DNA of 64,000 nucleotides from Halomonas sp. (GTDB taxonomy: Bacteria; Pseudomonadota; Gammaproteobacteria; Pseudomonadales; Halomonadaceae): assembly GCF_011050415.1 (NCBI RefSeq), contig NZ_DRFS01000033.1, positions 25,855 to 89,854 on the forward strand. Direction: 5' to 3'. Every line of letters starts with the position of its first letter. Positions within the stretch are counted from its first letter, which is position 1. A program made the translations under genes and the position numbers. Of the stretch, positions 44,983-54,036 are shown one piece after another. Below the pieces are notes generated by a model that saw only the letters and a program-made list of their open reading frames with translations, was not told the origin of the DNA and made no database searches.

Positions 44983-46012
44983 TGTTAGCATCGGCGGCAT
45001 TATCCGCCGAATAAGAATCAGAAGAAATCGTCTCACGCCCAAGCGGGGCCGAGGCCAACGGAAGAGCATAATGATTGTCAGCCACTGCCGCCGTTAAATA
45101 GTGGCGAGCACGGGCCTGATCACGCTCAATTTGCGCTTTTAGCGCCTCAAGATCGTCAAATTTTACTTCACCACGCAGGCGGGTGCAGGGAAACACCGTC
45201 ATACGCTGGCCGTAGAGGTCACCGCTAAAATCAAGCAGGTGCACCTCAAGCGTTGGGCGCTTTGAGCCGACGGTTGGGCGAAAGCCAACGTTCGCCACCG
45301 CCGGGTAGCGTTCACCATTTGCCAACTCAGCCACCACCGCAAATACACCCCGCAGCGTTAACGGCTGAGGCAGCAACGGTAAGTTGGCGGTAGGCACGCC
45401 AATGGTGCGCCCCAACTGCTGGTCGCGCACTACGCGCCCATGTAACGAATAGGGACGCCCCAGCAAGCGTGCCGCAGCAGAAAAGTTACCGCTAGCAAGC
45501 AGTGTGCGCACTCGCGTGCTAGAAACTCGCTCGTCATCAACGGTAAAGGTGCGGGTGTGTTCTACCCCAAACCCCTGCTCACGCCCTACGTCCGCTAACA
45601 GGGCAAAATCACCCCGGCGATCACAGCCAAAGCGGAAATCATCACCCACTACTAAGTGCTTAACACCGAGCCCGTCGATCAACACCTGATCAATAAACTC
45701 GCGCCCCGTCAGGCTGCGCAGTGTGTCGTTAAATGGCAGCACCAATACTTGCTCCGCGCCAAAGTCACGCAGTAACCGCACCTTTTCGCGCAGACGTGTT
45801 AACCTCGGCGGCGCTTGCTCGCCGGCAAAAAACTCCCGCGGCTGGGGCTCAAAAACGACAACCGTTAGCGGCACACTCCAGCGGGCGGCATGTTCACGGC
45901 ACTGCTGAAGAATGGCTTGATGGCCGCGATGCACACCATCGAAATTACCGATAGTCGCAACGCAGCCACGATGAGCCGCTTTCAAGTTGTGCAGACCTCG
46001 AATGACGCGCAT
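44975..46012 (-). CDS. ribF: Bifunctional riboflavin kinase / FAD synthetase
   Basis: 345 residues. The N-terminal FAD synthetase domain has IGNFDGVHRGHQAIL and HLVVGDDFRFGCDRRGDF and the VSSTRVRTLLASGNF block. The C-terminal riboflavin kinase domain has GRTIGVPTANLPLL and LEVHLLDFSGDLYGQRM. It makes FMN and FAD from riboflavin. An extra tail of about 35 residues after the kinase domain (ALPLASAPLGRETISSD) has no known role. Confidence 0.96.
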   Translation of the reverse strand: MRVIRGLHNLKAAHRGCVATIGNFDGVHRGHQAILQQCREHAARWSVPLTVVVFEPQPREFFAGEQAPPRLTRLREKVRLLRDFGAEQVLVLPFNDTLRSLTGREFIDQVLIDGLGVKHLVVGDDFRFGCDRRGDFALLADVGREQGFGVEHTRTFTVDDERVSSTRVRTLLASGNFSAAARLLGRPYSLHGRVVRDQQLGRTIGVPTANLPLLPQPLTLRGVFAVVAELANGERYPAVANVGFRPTVGSKRPTLEVHLLDFSGDLYGQRMTVFPCTRLRGEVKFDDLEALKAQIERDQARARHYLTAAVADNHYALPLASAPLGRETISSDSYSADNAADANNG

Positions 46013-46096
46013 GGCACCTCAGCCGTTGGGAGGACGATAAAGCCCCTGATTATAACGAAACGCCTGATAACAAACACACCCGCGATGGGCGCAGCG

Positions 46097-47668
46097 TTAC
46101 GATTGCATTTTAAAATGACGGAAGCGCAAACCAAGCGCGGCTAGCCAAATGAAGTAAACCGTACCGCCTAAGACTACCAGCCCGCTTACCCAGCTAACCC
46201 GTTGCCACAGGCCAAAGGTGAGCCACGCCTGCCAATCAGGCGATACAACGTACAATGCCGCACACATGAGCCCACTACCACCCAGTAGCTGCACCGAGTA
46301 ACGCTTCCAGCCCGGCTGAAATATCAGTACGCCCTGTTTATGAAGTAAATAACCTAACAAACCGGCATTTAAGAAAGCTGAGAGCGCCGTTGCTAATGCC
46401 AGTCCCGCATGGGCCAGCGGCCAGATTAACAGCAGGTTAAAGACCATGTTAGCGACCATGGCGATAATGCCCACTTTCACTGGCGTACGGGTATCTTGGC
46501 GGGCAAAGAATCCTGGTGCCAATACTTTGATTAACATAAAGGCCACCAACCCAAAGGCGTAAGCGCGTAGGCTCATCGCCGCCATTTGAATATCGTGATC
46601 GGTCATCGCGCCATAATGGAACAGCGTGATCAATAAAGGCTCTGCCAACACTGCCAGTGCCAATGCTGCAGGTAAGCCTAGCAGCAAAACAATGCGAATG
46701 GCCCAATCCAGCATCGCGGCAAAGTGCTCTTTCGACTGGGAGGCATGGCGCTTAGAAAGCGCAGGCAAAATCACCGTGCCAATGGCTACCCCGAACACCC
46801 CGAGCGGCAGCTCTACCAAACGATCCGAGTAATAAAGCCAGGACACACTGCCCGCCACTAAAAGAGAAGCCAACACAGTATCCAGCAGCAGGTTAATCTG
46901 TGATACCGACACCCCAAACAGCGCAGGGCCCATTAGCTTAAGGATACGCCGCACACCCTCATGGGCAAAATTTGGCCAGGGCTTAGGCAGTAGCCCTAAA
47001 CGCAATAAGAACGGCACTTGAAAGGCAAGCTGTGCAGCCCCGGCGATCAGCACGCCCCAGGCTAGCGCCATGGCGGGCTCTTCCATCAACGGCATTAAAA
47101 AGAGTGCCGCGCCAATCAACGACAGGTTAAGCAACACCGGCGTAATAGCGGGTACGGCAAAGCGGTTCCAGGTATTGAGCACACTGCCTGAAAATGCGGT
47201 TAACGAAATCAATAGTAAATAGGGGAACGTCAGGCGCAGCATATCGGCGGTCATTGCCAGCTTTTCAGGGTCCCGCCCAAAACCTGGGGCAAATACCCAA
47301 ATAAGCCACGGTGCGCAAAGCATAGCCACGGCGGTAATCAGTGCTAATACCGCCGTTAAGCTTCCTGCGGTAGCGTTCAAAAGCTCCCGTATCTCTTCGC
47401 GACTACGCTGAGTGGAATACTCAGAAAGCACTGGCACAAAAGCTTGGTTGAACGCTCCTTCTGCAAATAGCCGACGCAGGAAGTTGGGGATCTTAAACGC
47501 CACAAAAAACGCATCCGCACCACTGCCCGCACCCAAGAAGGTAGCGACCACCACATCACGCACTAACCCCATCACTCGCGACAGCATGGTCATGGCACTG
47601 ACTACCAGACCAGAGCGCATAAGCCCCCGGCGGGCAGGAGTTGTGTGGGTAGTTTTCATCGCTGTCAT
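46097..47668 (-). CDS. murJ: Lipid II flippase MurJ
   Basis: 523 residues from ATG 47668; ATG 47659 (MKTTHTTPARRG) is equally plausible as neither has a strong ribosome site. MurJ hallmarks: SAMTMLSRVMGLVRDVVVA, GAGSGADAFFVAFKIPNFLR and FAEGAFNQAFVPVLSEY, with some 14 hydrophobic segments. It exports lipid II for peptidoglycan synthesis. Its leader contains three 14-bp tandem repeats. Confidence 0.96.
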   Translation of the reverse strand: MTAMKTTHTTPARRGLMRSGLVVSAMTMLSRVMGLVRDVVVATFLGAGSGADAFFVAFKIPNFLRRLFAEGAFNQAFVPVLSEYSTQRSREEIRELLNATAGSLTAVLALITAVAMLCAPWLIWVFAPGFGRDPEKLAMTADMLRLTFPYLLLISLTAFSGSVLNTWNRFAVPAITPVLLNLSLIGAALFLMPLMEEPAMALAWGVLIAGAAQLAFQVPFLLRLGLLPKPWPNFAHEGVRRILKLMGPALFGVSVSQINLLLDTVLASLLVAGSVSWLYYSDRLVELPLGVFGVAIGTVILPALSKRHASQSKEHFAAMLDWAIRIVLLLGLPAALALAVLAEPLLITLFHYGAMTDHDIQMAAMSLRAYAFGLVAFMLIKVLAPGFFARQDTRTPVKVGIIAMVANMVFNLLLIWPLAHAGLALATALSAFLNAGLLGYLLHKQGVLIFQPGWKRYSVQLLGGSGLMCAALYVVSPDWQAWLTFGLWQRVSWVSGLVVLGGTVYFIWLAALGLRFRHFKMQS

Positions 47669-47670
47669 AA

Positions 47671-47712
47671 GCTATCCAGAAAAAGCTATCTAGAAAAAGC
47701 TATCTAGAAAAA
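47671..47712. repeat. Three 14-bp tandem repeats in the murJ leader
   Basis: GCTATCCAGAAAAA, GCTATCTAGAAAAA and GCTATCTAGAAAAA follow directly, with a fourth degenerate start (CTATTCAT). They end two bases from the murJ ATG at 47668, so copy number would set the sequence directly upstream of the start codon. Confidence 0.8.
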
Positions 47713-47762
47713 CTATTCATCAAAACATTCATAACCACTATGTAGAACAACCATTCAGACAC

Positions 47763-47790
47763 AAAAAAACCGGCCGCAGCCGGTTTTTTT
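47763..47790 (-). terminator. Rho-independent terminator after rpsT
   Basis: Stem AACCGGC / GCCGGTT with a short loop, flanked by seven A on one side and seven T on the other. It lies 15 bases beyond the rpsT stop, on the minus strand, and separates rpsT from murJ. Confidence 0.9.
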
Positions 47791-47805
47791 ATGGCGCCTG
47801 TCGGC

Positions 47806-48072
47806 TTACGCCGCCAGTGCTTTAATACGCTTGTTCAAACGGCTTTTCAGGCGAGCTGCTTTCTTCTTGGACAGCACGTCTTTATCAGCAATACGGTCAA
47901 CGACCGGCTGCATGACCTTGAACTCTTCCATTGCCTTAGCGTGGTCACCAGTGCTGATCGCTTTCACTACACGCTTGATGTAGGTGCGGACCATGCTGCG
48001 CTGGCTGGATTTCAGGACGCGACGCTTCTCGGCCTGGCGGGCGCGCTTGCGAGCTTGCTTGCTGTTCGCCAC
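47806..48072 (-). CDS. rpsT: 30S ribosomal protein S20
   Basis: 88 residues with a GTG start at 48072 (VANSKQARKRARQAEKRR), preceded by AAGGAG at the right spacing. An ATG farther upstream (48114) would add 14 residues foreign to S20. The sequence VLKSSQRSMVRTYIKRVVKA and the Lys/Arg-rich C-terminus are typical. A non-ATG start is common for rpsT and is tied to its autoregulation in E. coli. It is monocistronic, with its own terminator. Confidence 0.97.
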   Translation of the reverse strand: MANSKQARKRARQAEKRRVLKSSQRSMVRTYIKRVVKAISTGDHAKAMEEFKVMQPVVDRIADKDVLSKKKAARLKSRLNKRIKALAA

Positions 48073-48360
48073 AGGGTATCTCCTTGGAGAATAAAGGTTG
48101 CCCATAATAGGCAACGAAATTAAATATGTGTTCGTCGGCTGCGCTTATACAGCACGACATTTCCGCAACATGACACTTTTACAACAACCGATTATTCATA
48201 ACAACCGATTGAATTGGCAGGTTTTTCGCCCTGCAAACACACAATACAGGCAGTGTAATTATGCTGCCCGCTCACGGGTCTTGTCTGAGAGGATGGCATA
48301 GTCTATCACGCGCTAATCGTGCTTGCCAGCGGTTGTCAATACTGGAACGGCCTTAATGCA

Positions 48361-49134
48361 CTACATGCCCCACACTACAAAATCAGGGTTGAGCACAAGG
48401 TCAGGCGTAGCGTAACTCAGTGGTAGGTTTTCAAACGTGACAACGCGCCCCCCTGCTTGCTCGACAATAACTTGAGCAGCCCCCGTATCCCATAAGCTAG
48501 TTGGCCCAAAGCGAGGATACACATCGGCTTTACCCTCAGCGATAAGGCAAGATTTTAGCGAGCTCCCCATTGGCTGAAGCTGATAGTCACCCAATGCCTC
48601 TAGCCATCTGGACATACGCGCATCCGCATGGGAGCGACTGCCCAGCACACGCCACGGTTGCCCTTCTAACGGGGACGATGACACTTGGATCTTCTGCCAC
48701 TTCCCATCAACACCGGCTTTAAATGCTCCCAAGCCTTCAGCGGCTAGGTACGTCAGCTTTAACGCAGGCGCTACGACTACACCTAACACCGGCTTACCCT
48801 TGAAAATTAAAGCAATATTGACGGTAAACTCATCGTTACGCTTGATGAACTCCTTGGTGCCATCTAATGGATCGACTAACCAATAAAATCCTTCCGCGCT
48901 GGGGCCACTAAAATGCTGTGTATCCTCTTCAGAAAGGATCGGAACTTCGGGAGTAAGCGTCTGCAAACCACGCATGATAATAATGTGAGCGGCTTTATCC
49001 GCCTCGGTGAGCGGACTATGGTCAGCCTTTAACTCAACGTCAAACTCACGGTGATAGACCTGCATGATCGCCTCACCCGCCTCATACGCTAACTGCTCAA
49101 TGCTTGTCAGCAATGCCTTGGTTATAGTGGGCAT
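48361..49134 (-). CDS. cysQ: 3'(2'),5'-bisphosphate nucleotidase CysQ
   Basis: 257 residues of the inositol monophosphatase superfamily. Metal-binding residues lie in VPILSEED and in WLVDPLDGTKEFIKRNDEFT, and the later motif is SLWDTGAAQVIVEQAGG. FTVNIALI and the overall length match CysQ. It hydrolyses PAP formed during sulfate assimilation. Neighbouring transporter genes that may import cystine would fit a sulfur theme. Confidence 0.92.
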   Translation of the reverse strand: MPTITKALLTSIEQLAYEAGEAIMQVYHREFDVELKADHSPLTEADKAAHIIIMRGLQTLTPEVPILSEEDTQHFSGPSAEGFYWLVDPLDGTKEFIKRNDEFTVNIALIFKGKPVLGVVVAPALKLTYLAAEGLGAFKAGVDGKWQKIQVSSSPLEGQPWRVLGSRSHADARMSRWLEALGDYQLQPMGSSLKSCLIAEGKADVYPRFGPTSLWDTGAAQVIVEQAGGRVVTFENLPLSYATPDLVLNPDFVVWGM

Positions 49135-49163
49135 TCAGTCTCCATAAAACAGCGTTTGGGTGG

Positions 49164-49919
49164 TTAAGGCACCGACTGCCCCGCAGGCGCTAGTATTTTG
49201 CGCAAGAAATGGCGTGTTCGCTCATCTTTGGGCGCAGTAAACAGCTCCTCTGGCGGCGCTTGCTCTACGATGCCACCATCGTCCATAAAGACCACCCTAT
49301 CAGCCACTTCACGAGCGAATTGCATCTCGTGAGTCACAACAATCATCGTTTGGCGCTCTACGGCCAATTGCTTCATCAAGCTCAACACCTCTTCTACCCA
49401 CTGAGGATCAAGCGACGAGGTAGGTTCATCAAATAGAATCACATCGGCGTTGGCAGCCATAGCACGACCAATCCCTACGCGCTGCTGCTGACCACCAGAA
49501 AGCGAGGCTGGGTAAGCGTCGGCTTTATCTGCCAAACCGATGCGCTGAAGAATTTCTCGGGCTCGCGCATGGGCGTTAGCTTTAGGCAACTTATCTACAA
49601 CAATCATGCCCTCGCTGATATTTTCCAGCGCGGTTTTATTGGCAAACAAACCGTAGTTCTGAAATACGAAGGCCGTGCGCCGCCGTAATGCCAAAATGTC
49701 TGCACGGCTGGCACGCTGAGTATCAACGCTCAGGTCGCCTACCGTTAAACGCCCGGCATCTGCTCGTTCAAGAAAATTAATACAGCGCAGCAACGTCGAC
49801 TTACCCGTGCCGGAAGGACCAATGATTACAATTATCTCGCCCTGAGAAAGGCTCAAGTCGATATTTTCAAACACAGTGTGGGCACCAAAGCGCTTGGTAA
49901 TACCTTGCAGCGAAATCAT
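49164..49919 (-). CDS. Polar amino acid ABC transporter, ATP-binding protein
   Basis: 251 residues. Walker A GPSGTGKSTLLRCINFLE, Q-loop FQNYGLFANKTALENI, signature LSGGQQQRVGIGRAMA, Walker B VILFDEPTSSLDP and the switch VVTHEMQFAREV. This is the HisP/GlnQ group, most like cystine (YecC/TcyN) or general polar amino acid importers. It overlaps the permease stop by four bases. Confidence 0.93.
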   Translation of the reverse strand: MISLQGITKRFGAHTVFENIDLSLSQGEIIVIIGPSGTGKSTLLRCINFLERADAGRLTVGDLSVDTQRASRADILALRRRTAFVFQNYGLFANKTALENISEGMIVVDKLPKANAHARAREILQRIGLADKADAYPASLSGGQQQRVGIGRAMAANADVILFDEPTSSLDPQWVEEVLSLMKQLAVERQTMIVVTHEMQFAREVADRVVFMDDGGIVEQAPPEELFTAPKDERTRHFLRKILAPAGQSVP

Positions 49920-50605
49920 CGTTGATAGGCCTTATTCAGATAAACTTCTAACCGGCGCTGCCCCCACGAAAGCACTTCCACGATCACCCAATAGATGATT
50001 GCTACCAGTAAAAACGCCTCTAAATAGAGAAAGCTGCCGGCGGCTTCTTTTTGCGTGGCGCCCATGAGTTCGGTGACCCCCAGGGCAAAAGCTAATGAGG
50101 TCGCTTTAATCATATCAATGAAGTAATTCATCAGCGTTGGAGTAGCCACGCGTGTCGCCTGGGGCAAAATAATACGCCGCATCAGCTGTGACTGAGTCAT
50201 GCCTATGGAGAGCGCCGCTTCGGTCTGGCTGCGATCAATCCCCACGATCGCCGCGCGAATAGATTCAGCCATGTAAGCAGAAAAATGTAGCGTCAAGCCC
50301 AGCACCGCGGCGGTAACGCCGGACATCGAGATCAGCGCGCTGATCAGCTGCGGCAAGCCGTAATAAAAGAGAAACAGCTGAACCAACAGCGGTGTGCCGC
50401 GAAAAAACGAGATAAACAGCATTGCCAAGCCATTTAACAACGGCACCTTCGATACGCGGATAACCGCCATTAAGCAAGCCAGGATCAGCGCAAAAAACAT
50501 GGCGATGGTCGCCATTTGTAGCGTGAGGGGCAAATAGCGCAGTAAAACCGGCAGCAGCCCCCACATATACTCAAGGTTAAGCATCGCAATATCGCTTATA
50601 AGCAA
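49916..50605 (-). CDS. Polar amino acid ABC transporter, permease
   Basis: 229 residues with about five membrane segments. The EAA loop (TEAALSIGMTQSQLMRRII, then LPQATRVATPTL) contacts the ATPase. FFRGTPLLVQLFLFYYGLPQ is typical of His/Glu/Met-type permeases. A single permease gene suggests a homodimer. It is separated from the binding-protein gene by a strong stem-loop. Confidence 0.93.
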   Translation of the reverse strand: MLISDIAMLNLEYMWGLLPVLLRYLPLTLQMATIAMFFALILACLMAVIRVSKVPLLNGLAMLFISFFRGTPLLVQLFLFYYGLPQLISALISMSGVTAAVLGLTLHFSAYMAESIRAAIVGIDRSQTEAALSIGMTQSQLMRRIILPQATRVATPTLMNYFIDMIKATSLAFALGVTELMGATQKEAAGSFLYLEAFLLVAIIYWVIVEVLSWGQRRLEVYLNKAYQR

Positions 50606-50606
50606 A

Positions 50607-50629
50607 CGGCCGTGGCAATGCCACGGCCG
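50607..50629 (-). promoter_or_regulatory. Intercistronic stem-loop between binding-protein and permease genes
   Basis: Perfect ten-base stem CGGCCGTGGC / GCCACGGCCG with a three-base loop. No T-run follows on the minus strand, so full termination is unlikely. Such structures usually stabilise the upstream message so that the binding protein is made in excess. Confidence 0.7.
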
Positions 50630-50652
50630 CGTTTAACAGATTGAGCCAAAAG

Positions 50653-51423
50653 TTATGGCTGAGTAATATCGGTATTAAACCATTTTTCGGATATCTCGCG
50701 TAGCGTGCCGTTTTCGCGTAGCTCGGCCAGCGCCGCATCAATGCGGTCGCGCTGCTCGCGGCCCGCCTCGTCATCACGGAAAGGCAGCGCATTCTCAATG
50801 GTCGAGAAAGGCTGACCTGCCAGCTCTAAAGGCAGATTACGCTCGCTAATGACCTGAGTAGCACTCACGCGATCCATTACAAATGCTTCCACTCTGCCCA
50901 ATGCTACGTCTTGCTCAATATTGGATTCATAGGTGCGAATATCAATTTCATCGGCATTGGGTAGCTCTCGTAAAAGCTGCTCGTAGTTAGATCCCAAGTT
51001 CACCGCCACGCTTTTGCCGGATAAATCTTCAACGCCCTGGATAGTGTCATTGCCTGTTCGCACTACAACTTGAGCACCGTCGTACACATAAGGTTCTGTG
51101 AATACGTACTTGGCTTCACGCTCAGGGGTAATAGTGATTTGGTTAGCAATGGTATCGATACGGCCCGACTCAAGCATACCCGCTAAGCCTGAAAAGCTAG
51201 CGGTAACGAACTCGATATCATCGCCAGAAAGCTCTCCCACAGCGTTCATAACATCGACCTCAAAACCTTTCAGCTCATCCTGCTCAACATAGGTGAACGG
51301 GAAGTAACCACCTGACATACCCACACGTAATGTATCGGCTTGAGCTGCAGCGGCAAACAGCCCGCTAGCAACGCTTAAAGAAACCGCCGCGATGCTGAGG
51401 GTAAAAGTGCGTGCCAGTAACAT
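50653..51423 (-). CDS. Polar amino acid ABC transporter, substrate-binding protein
   Basis: 256 residues with a Sec signal peptide (cleavage after AAAAQA, near residue 29). The bacterial extracellular solute-binding family 3 fold shows in LRVGMSGGYFPFTYVEQDEL, KGFEVDVMNAVGEL, GMLESGRIDTIANQITITPE and the end LREISEKWFNTDIT. The family and the neighbouring ATPase point to cystine or another polar amino acid. The exact substrate cannot be read from the sequence. It is the first gene of the transporter operon. Confidence 0.9.
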   Translation of the reverse strand: MLLARTFTLSIAAVSLSVASGLFAAAAQADTLRVGMSGGYFPFTYVEQDELKGFEVDVMNAVGELSGDDIEFVTASFSGLAGMLESGRIDTIANQITITPEREAKYVFTEPYVYDGAQVVVRTGNDTIQGVEDLSGKSVAVNLGSNYEQLLRELPNADEIDIRTYESNIEQDVALGRVEAFVMDRVSATQVISERNLPLELAGQPFSTIENALPFRDDEAGREQRDRIDAALAELRENGTLREISEKWFNTDITQP

Positions 51424-51512
51424 AAGATGGTTTTCCTTTTAGAGAGTCTAACGGTAATGAGCGATATATTAACGCCGATCAAAAGACAAATAAAAGAATA
51501 TTAAAAATAATT

Positions 51513-51533
51513 TTTATTCCATTTAGGAATAAA
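51513..51533. promoter_or_regulatory. Inverted repeat upstream of the ABC transporter operon
   Basis: TTTATTCC-ATTTA-GGAATAAA, perfect eight-base arms, about 90 bases before the binding-protein ATG and about 40 bases from the stop of the convergently placed gap. It may be an operator for transporter control. The half-site TATTCC...GGAATA also appears upstream of the TumE gene copies, with one base more spacer. Confidence 0.35.
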
Positions 51534-51574
51534 CAGTTTTTTGTCCTTCAATCAACCCCTTGAGGCGCCTACAT

Positions 51575-52258
51575 TTAAGTAAGAAACCCAAACTGTTGAT
51601 ACGCATTGCGCAGCCAGACCCTCATACGCTGACGTTCAGCAATATTCATGATAGTGCGATCATTCGCGACCGCCCAAAAACTAGCGTTGTTGAAGTCAAT
51701 TTTTTGGGTCAGCTTGGCATGCAGTTTTGGCAGCTCAATTAGTGTTGCCCCCTGCACTTTTGATTGCTGGAAAGCATCAGACTGTTGGAATCGTGAAAAA
51801 CTCTCACCACGCCCATAGTTTTGCACTACTACTACTTCTACTGGCTGAGCTTGATAACGCTCTAACACCTGGGAAAGCAGCGTGACGGAATCAGCGCCGT
51901 CATCCATTACGTGCCACCACATCACTTGCATACCCATTTCACTGAGCAGGCCAAATACGTCAGTTTCTTCAATCCAGTGATTGATGCGCAGGGCAGACTG
52001 CGCAGCAAGATCAATGATCAAATCTCGCCCTGGATCGACTTCAATCGCTGTCAGCATGTCATCCAGACTTTCGTCATCACCAATCACTACCGGAGAAGCA
52101 TACGCCTGATAAAACCGCGAAAACGTGCCATGGGAAGCGTCGCAATCAAAGCCTATAAATGCCTTGTCATGGTCAATATAGTATTGAGCCAACACCCGAG
52201 CGGTCATCGATTTACCCACGCCGCCCTTCTCACCGCCAATAAAGTGAACCTTGCCCAT
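51575..52258 (-). CDS. ParA/MinD-like P-loop ATPase
   Basis: 227 residues from ATG 52258, with GGAGAG eight bases upstream; a GTG at 52267 is the alternative. Deviant Walker A with signature lysine: FIGGEKGGVGKSMTARVL. Later DLIIDLAAQSALRI fits Walker B, with no adjacent ParB-like gene. It resembles stand-alone ParA proteins annotated as 'nucleotide-binding' or mobilisation-like proteins. Such ATPases position or partition cargo on membranes or nucleoid. It is followed, on the same strand, by nothing until the ABC operon, and preceded by the ZipA-like gene (52389-53072) with a 130-base gap; a functional link is possible but not shown. Confidence 0.7.
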   Translation of the reverse strand: MGKVHFIGGEKGGVGKSMTARVLAQYYIDHDKAFIGFDCDASHGTFSRFYQAYASPVVIGDDESLDDMLTAIEVDPGRDLIIDLAAQSALRINHWIEETDVFGLLSEMGMQVMWWHVMDDGADSVTLLSQVLERYQAQPVEVVVVQNYGRGESFSRFQQSDAFQQSKVQGATLIELPKLHAKLTQKIDFNNASFWAVANDRTIMNIAERQRMRVWLRNAYQQFGFLT

Positions 52259-52388
52259 GCCTGCCACTCTCCAATGGAAACCCTAAACGATAGTGGAAAC
52301 CGCAAAACTTCAGGAAAGGTAGCAAGAAAAACCAACGACGTCTCATGCTATATCAGCTCTAGCACCCCAAACTTACCCACACAAAACA

Positions 52389-53072
52389 CTAGCCTTTGGT
52401 AATAGCTTGAAAGGTATTACGCGTTGCAGGCTGGCGATCAACGTCCAAAATGCTTCCGCCTAGCGCCGCTAACTCTTGGCTGAATTCAATAAGCTTTTTC
52501 AACTGCACCTTATCGAACCCGCGTTTACGCTGAGGCTTTTTAAGTATGACGCTGACGCCGCTGATCAGATGTTCAGTTTGTAGAAAAGAGCCTGCTGGCG
52601 GCATTTCCCCCGGCGGATAGGCGTTGGCAACCCGTAAAGGATTCTGTGGCGTAACCCCAGGCACAACATACACTTTCAGGGTCTCGTCGTAATGAGCTTC
52701 CCACTTCTGCAGAATTACTTGGAGCTTTTTATTGAGCGCGGTGTCGGGTTGATCAAACATCACAAAAAGGGCATGGGCGGCGCTGTCGTCTTCTGTCACA
52801 GGGAGCACTTCCTCTAGGCTATCGTCTTGCTCGGGTAGCGCAGAGGAGGTACTCACCTTTACAGCAGCATTATCAGCACTTGGCTGCCCGCTGCTTCGCT
52901 CAATCACGGGAGTTAATTGGCGGCCAAGCTTCAACCACTCCGCCATTTTCCAGTTGCCACCTTCAAGTACCATTCGCTTACTAAGTAAAAAGTAGGCAGT
53001 AATGACGAGGCTATTAAAGCTTAGCCACCCTGCCGCAATCGCCAAGGTTATCGCTAATTTATGCGGATCCAT
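52389..53072 (-). CDS. Membrane-anchored protein with ZipA C-terminal-like domain, copy A
   Basis: 227 residues. One N-terminal membrane segment (LAITLAIAAGWLSFNSLVIT, then AYFLLSKRM), a charged linker of about 60 residues, then a domain from about residue 95. Segments HALFVMFDQPDTALNKKLQ, PPGEMPPAGSFLQTEHLISG, VSVILKKPQ and FSQELAALGGSILDVDRQPA resemble the FtsZ-binding ZipA C-terminal fold (GxxVxxx, LGGxxLDxxxxPxT). Paralogues are at 56111-56704 and 62408-63031. The true zipA would normally lie near ligA, so these are additional members. ZipA likeness is my reading; a database profile search is needed to settle it. Confidence 0.55.
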   Translation of the reverse strand: MDPHKLAITLAIAAGWLSFNSLVITAYFLLSKRMVLEGGNWKMAEWLKLGRQLTPVIERSSGQPSADNAAVKVSTSSALPEQDDSLEEVLPVTEDDSAAHALFVMFDQPDTALNKKLQVILQKWEAHYDETLKVYVVPGVTPQNPLRVANAYPPGEMPPAGSFLQTEHLISGVSVILKKPQRKRGFDKVQLKKLIEFSQELAALGGSILDVDRQPATRNTFQAITKG

Positions 53073-53237
53073 GCATTGACTTCCTGCTTAAGAGGAACAT
53101 GAATTTGAGCATCCCTCAGACCTAAGGGTGCCATATGTAACCTCTCAGTATCGAACAAAAACTAGGAAGATCAATGTTAGCGGGCTAAGCCATTAGTGGG
53201 ATAAATAATGTTAATATGAATCAGCAGCTTAGGTATA

Positions 53238-53432
53238 TTAATGAGCCAGCATAGCCAAGGTATGCTCACGCTGCTGTTTGATAGCATTATCCAAGATATC
53301 TAGAAGCGCCTGATAATCTTCCGGCATCGTGGCGTTTAAACCATAAATTTCGACTTGGTCGATGGTGGCCTGCGTTTCGCGGATAAGCGTTTCTAACGCT
53401 TGGATCACCTGCTCGTGTTCATCGGGGTGCAT
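53238..53432 (-). CDS. Small helical protein, copy A
   Basis: 64 residues (MHPDEHEQVIQALETLIRET to KQQREHTLAML). Predicted all-helical, acidic, likely coiled coil. It has a near paralogue at 56802-56996 and a decayed copy at 59843-60055. Conserved positions include the VI-x-x-L start, MPEDY/MTEDY in the middle and KQQREHT near the end. Function unknown. It lies between the 117-residue helical protein and the ZipA-like gene in the same orientation in copies A and B. Confidence 0.7.
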   Translation of the reverse strand: MHPDEHEQVIQALETLIRETQATIDQVEIYGLNATMPEDYQALLDILDNAIKQQREHTLAMLAH

Positions 53433-53453
53433 TAATCACACTCGCTTCGCGGT

Positions 53454-53807
53454 TCAGCGCGCTTGTTGTAAGCGTTGTACACGTTCATAAAGCGCCTTAG
53501 CGCTTTCCACTGCAACACTTTCATGTTGATCCAGGGTAAGCAACACATCTTTACGTGGGTCATTCATCACCACTTCTAGCTCACGATGGTAACGTTTTAA
53601 TAGGTGTTCCAGGTTCATACGAATCATGGTGAGCTCCAACTGAAATTCTATCTGCAACTTGGTATAACGCTCGATTTGCGTAGGTAGCTGGCTGGCGTCA
53701 AGCACAGCGCTAATCGTCTGCTCAATATGCTTTTCAACAGTATTGAGCTTGGGAATTAGCTCTGTCACTACATATACAGCAGATATGGGGGCGGCCTGCG
53801 GCTTCAC
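53454..53807 (-). CDS. Helical protein of unknown function, copy A
   Basis: 117 residues with a GTG start at 53807; TAGGAG lies five bases upstream and the paralogue uses GTG too. The sequence (AVYVVTELIPKLNTVEKHIE, MIRMNLEHLLKRYHRELE, LLTLDQHESVAVESAKALYE) is helical with heptad-like leucines and no membrane segment. The paralogue at 56993-57352 is very similar. No family recognised. Gene order helical-117, helical-64, ZipA-like is kept in both copies, which argues for one functional unit. Confidence 0.7.
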   Translation of the reverse strand: MKPQAAPISAVYVVTELIPKLNTVEKHIEQTISAVLDASQLPTQIERYTKLQIEFQLELTMIRMNLEHLLKRYHRELEVVMNDPRKDVLLTLDQHESVAVESAKALYERVQRLQQAR

Positions 53808-53939
53808 GGAACTCCTAACGGCGTAAGCTGTTCAATATGAGCCTAGCTTAACAGTGCTACCAAAAGCCTAAAGGTTGATTAACCCTATGAACCGACAGCA
53901 TATTGCTGCCAACTGGCCGCAGCACACTCAATGCGACAA

Positions 53940-54036
53940 TTGATACCTGAAATCAACCCTCCTATATTCCGTCTATGGAATAAGGCATGAGTGTATGGAT
54001 CAAGGGCTAGACACTTTATTAGAGCTCAATGGTACT
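53940..54036. repeat. 97-bp direct repeat, copy A (5' region of tumE)
   Basis: Identical to 57501-57597 apart from two bases. It contains the inverted repeat TATTCC-N6-GGAATA and the first 14 codons of a TumE-like toxin (MDQGLDTLLELNGT). In copy A these codons end in an early stop and the rest of the toxin gene is missing. It lies upstream of the GTG-start helical gene in both copies, on the opposite strand. Confidence 0.9.

Noticed and set aside
48115..48360. Precise rpsT promoter
   Set aside because: TATAAG-like boxes exist but none pairs with a -35 element at correct spacing; there is also a short AACAACCGATT direct repeat without clear meaning.
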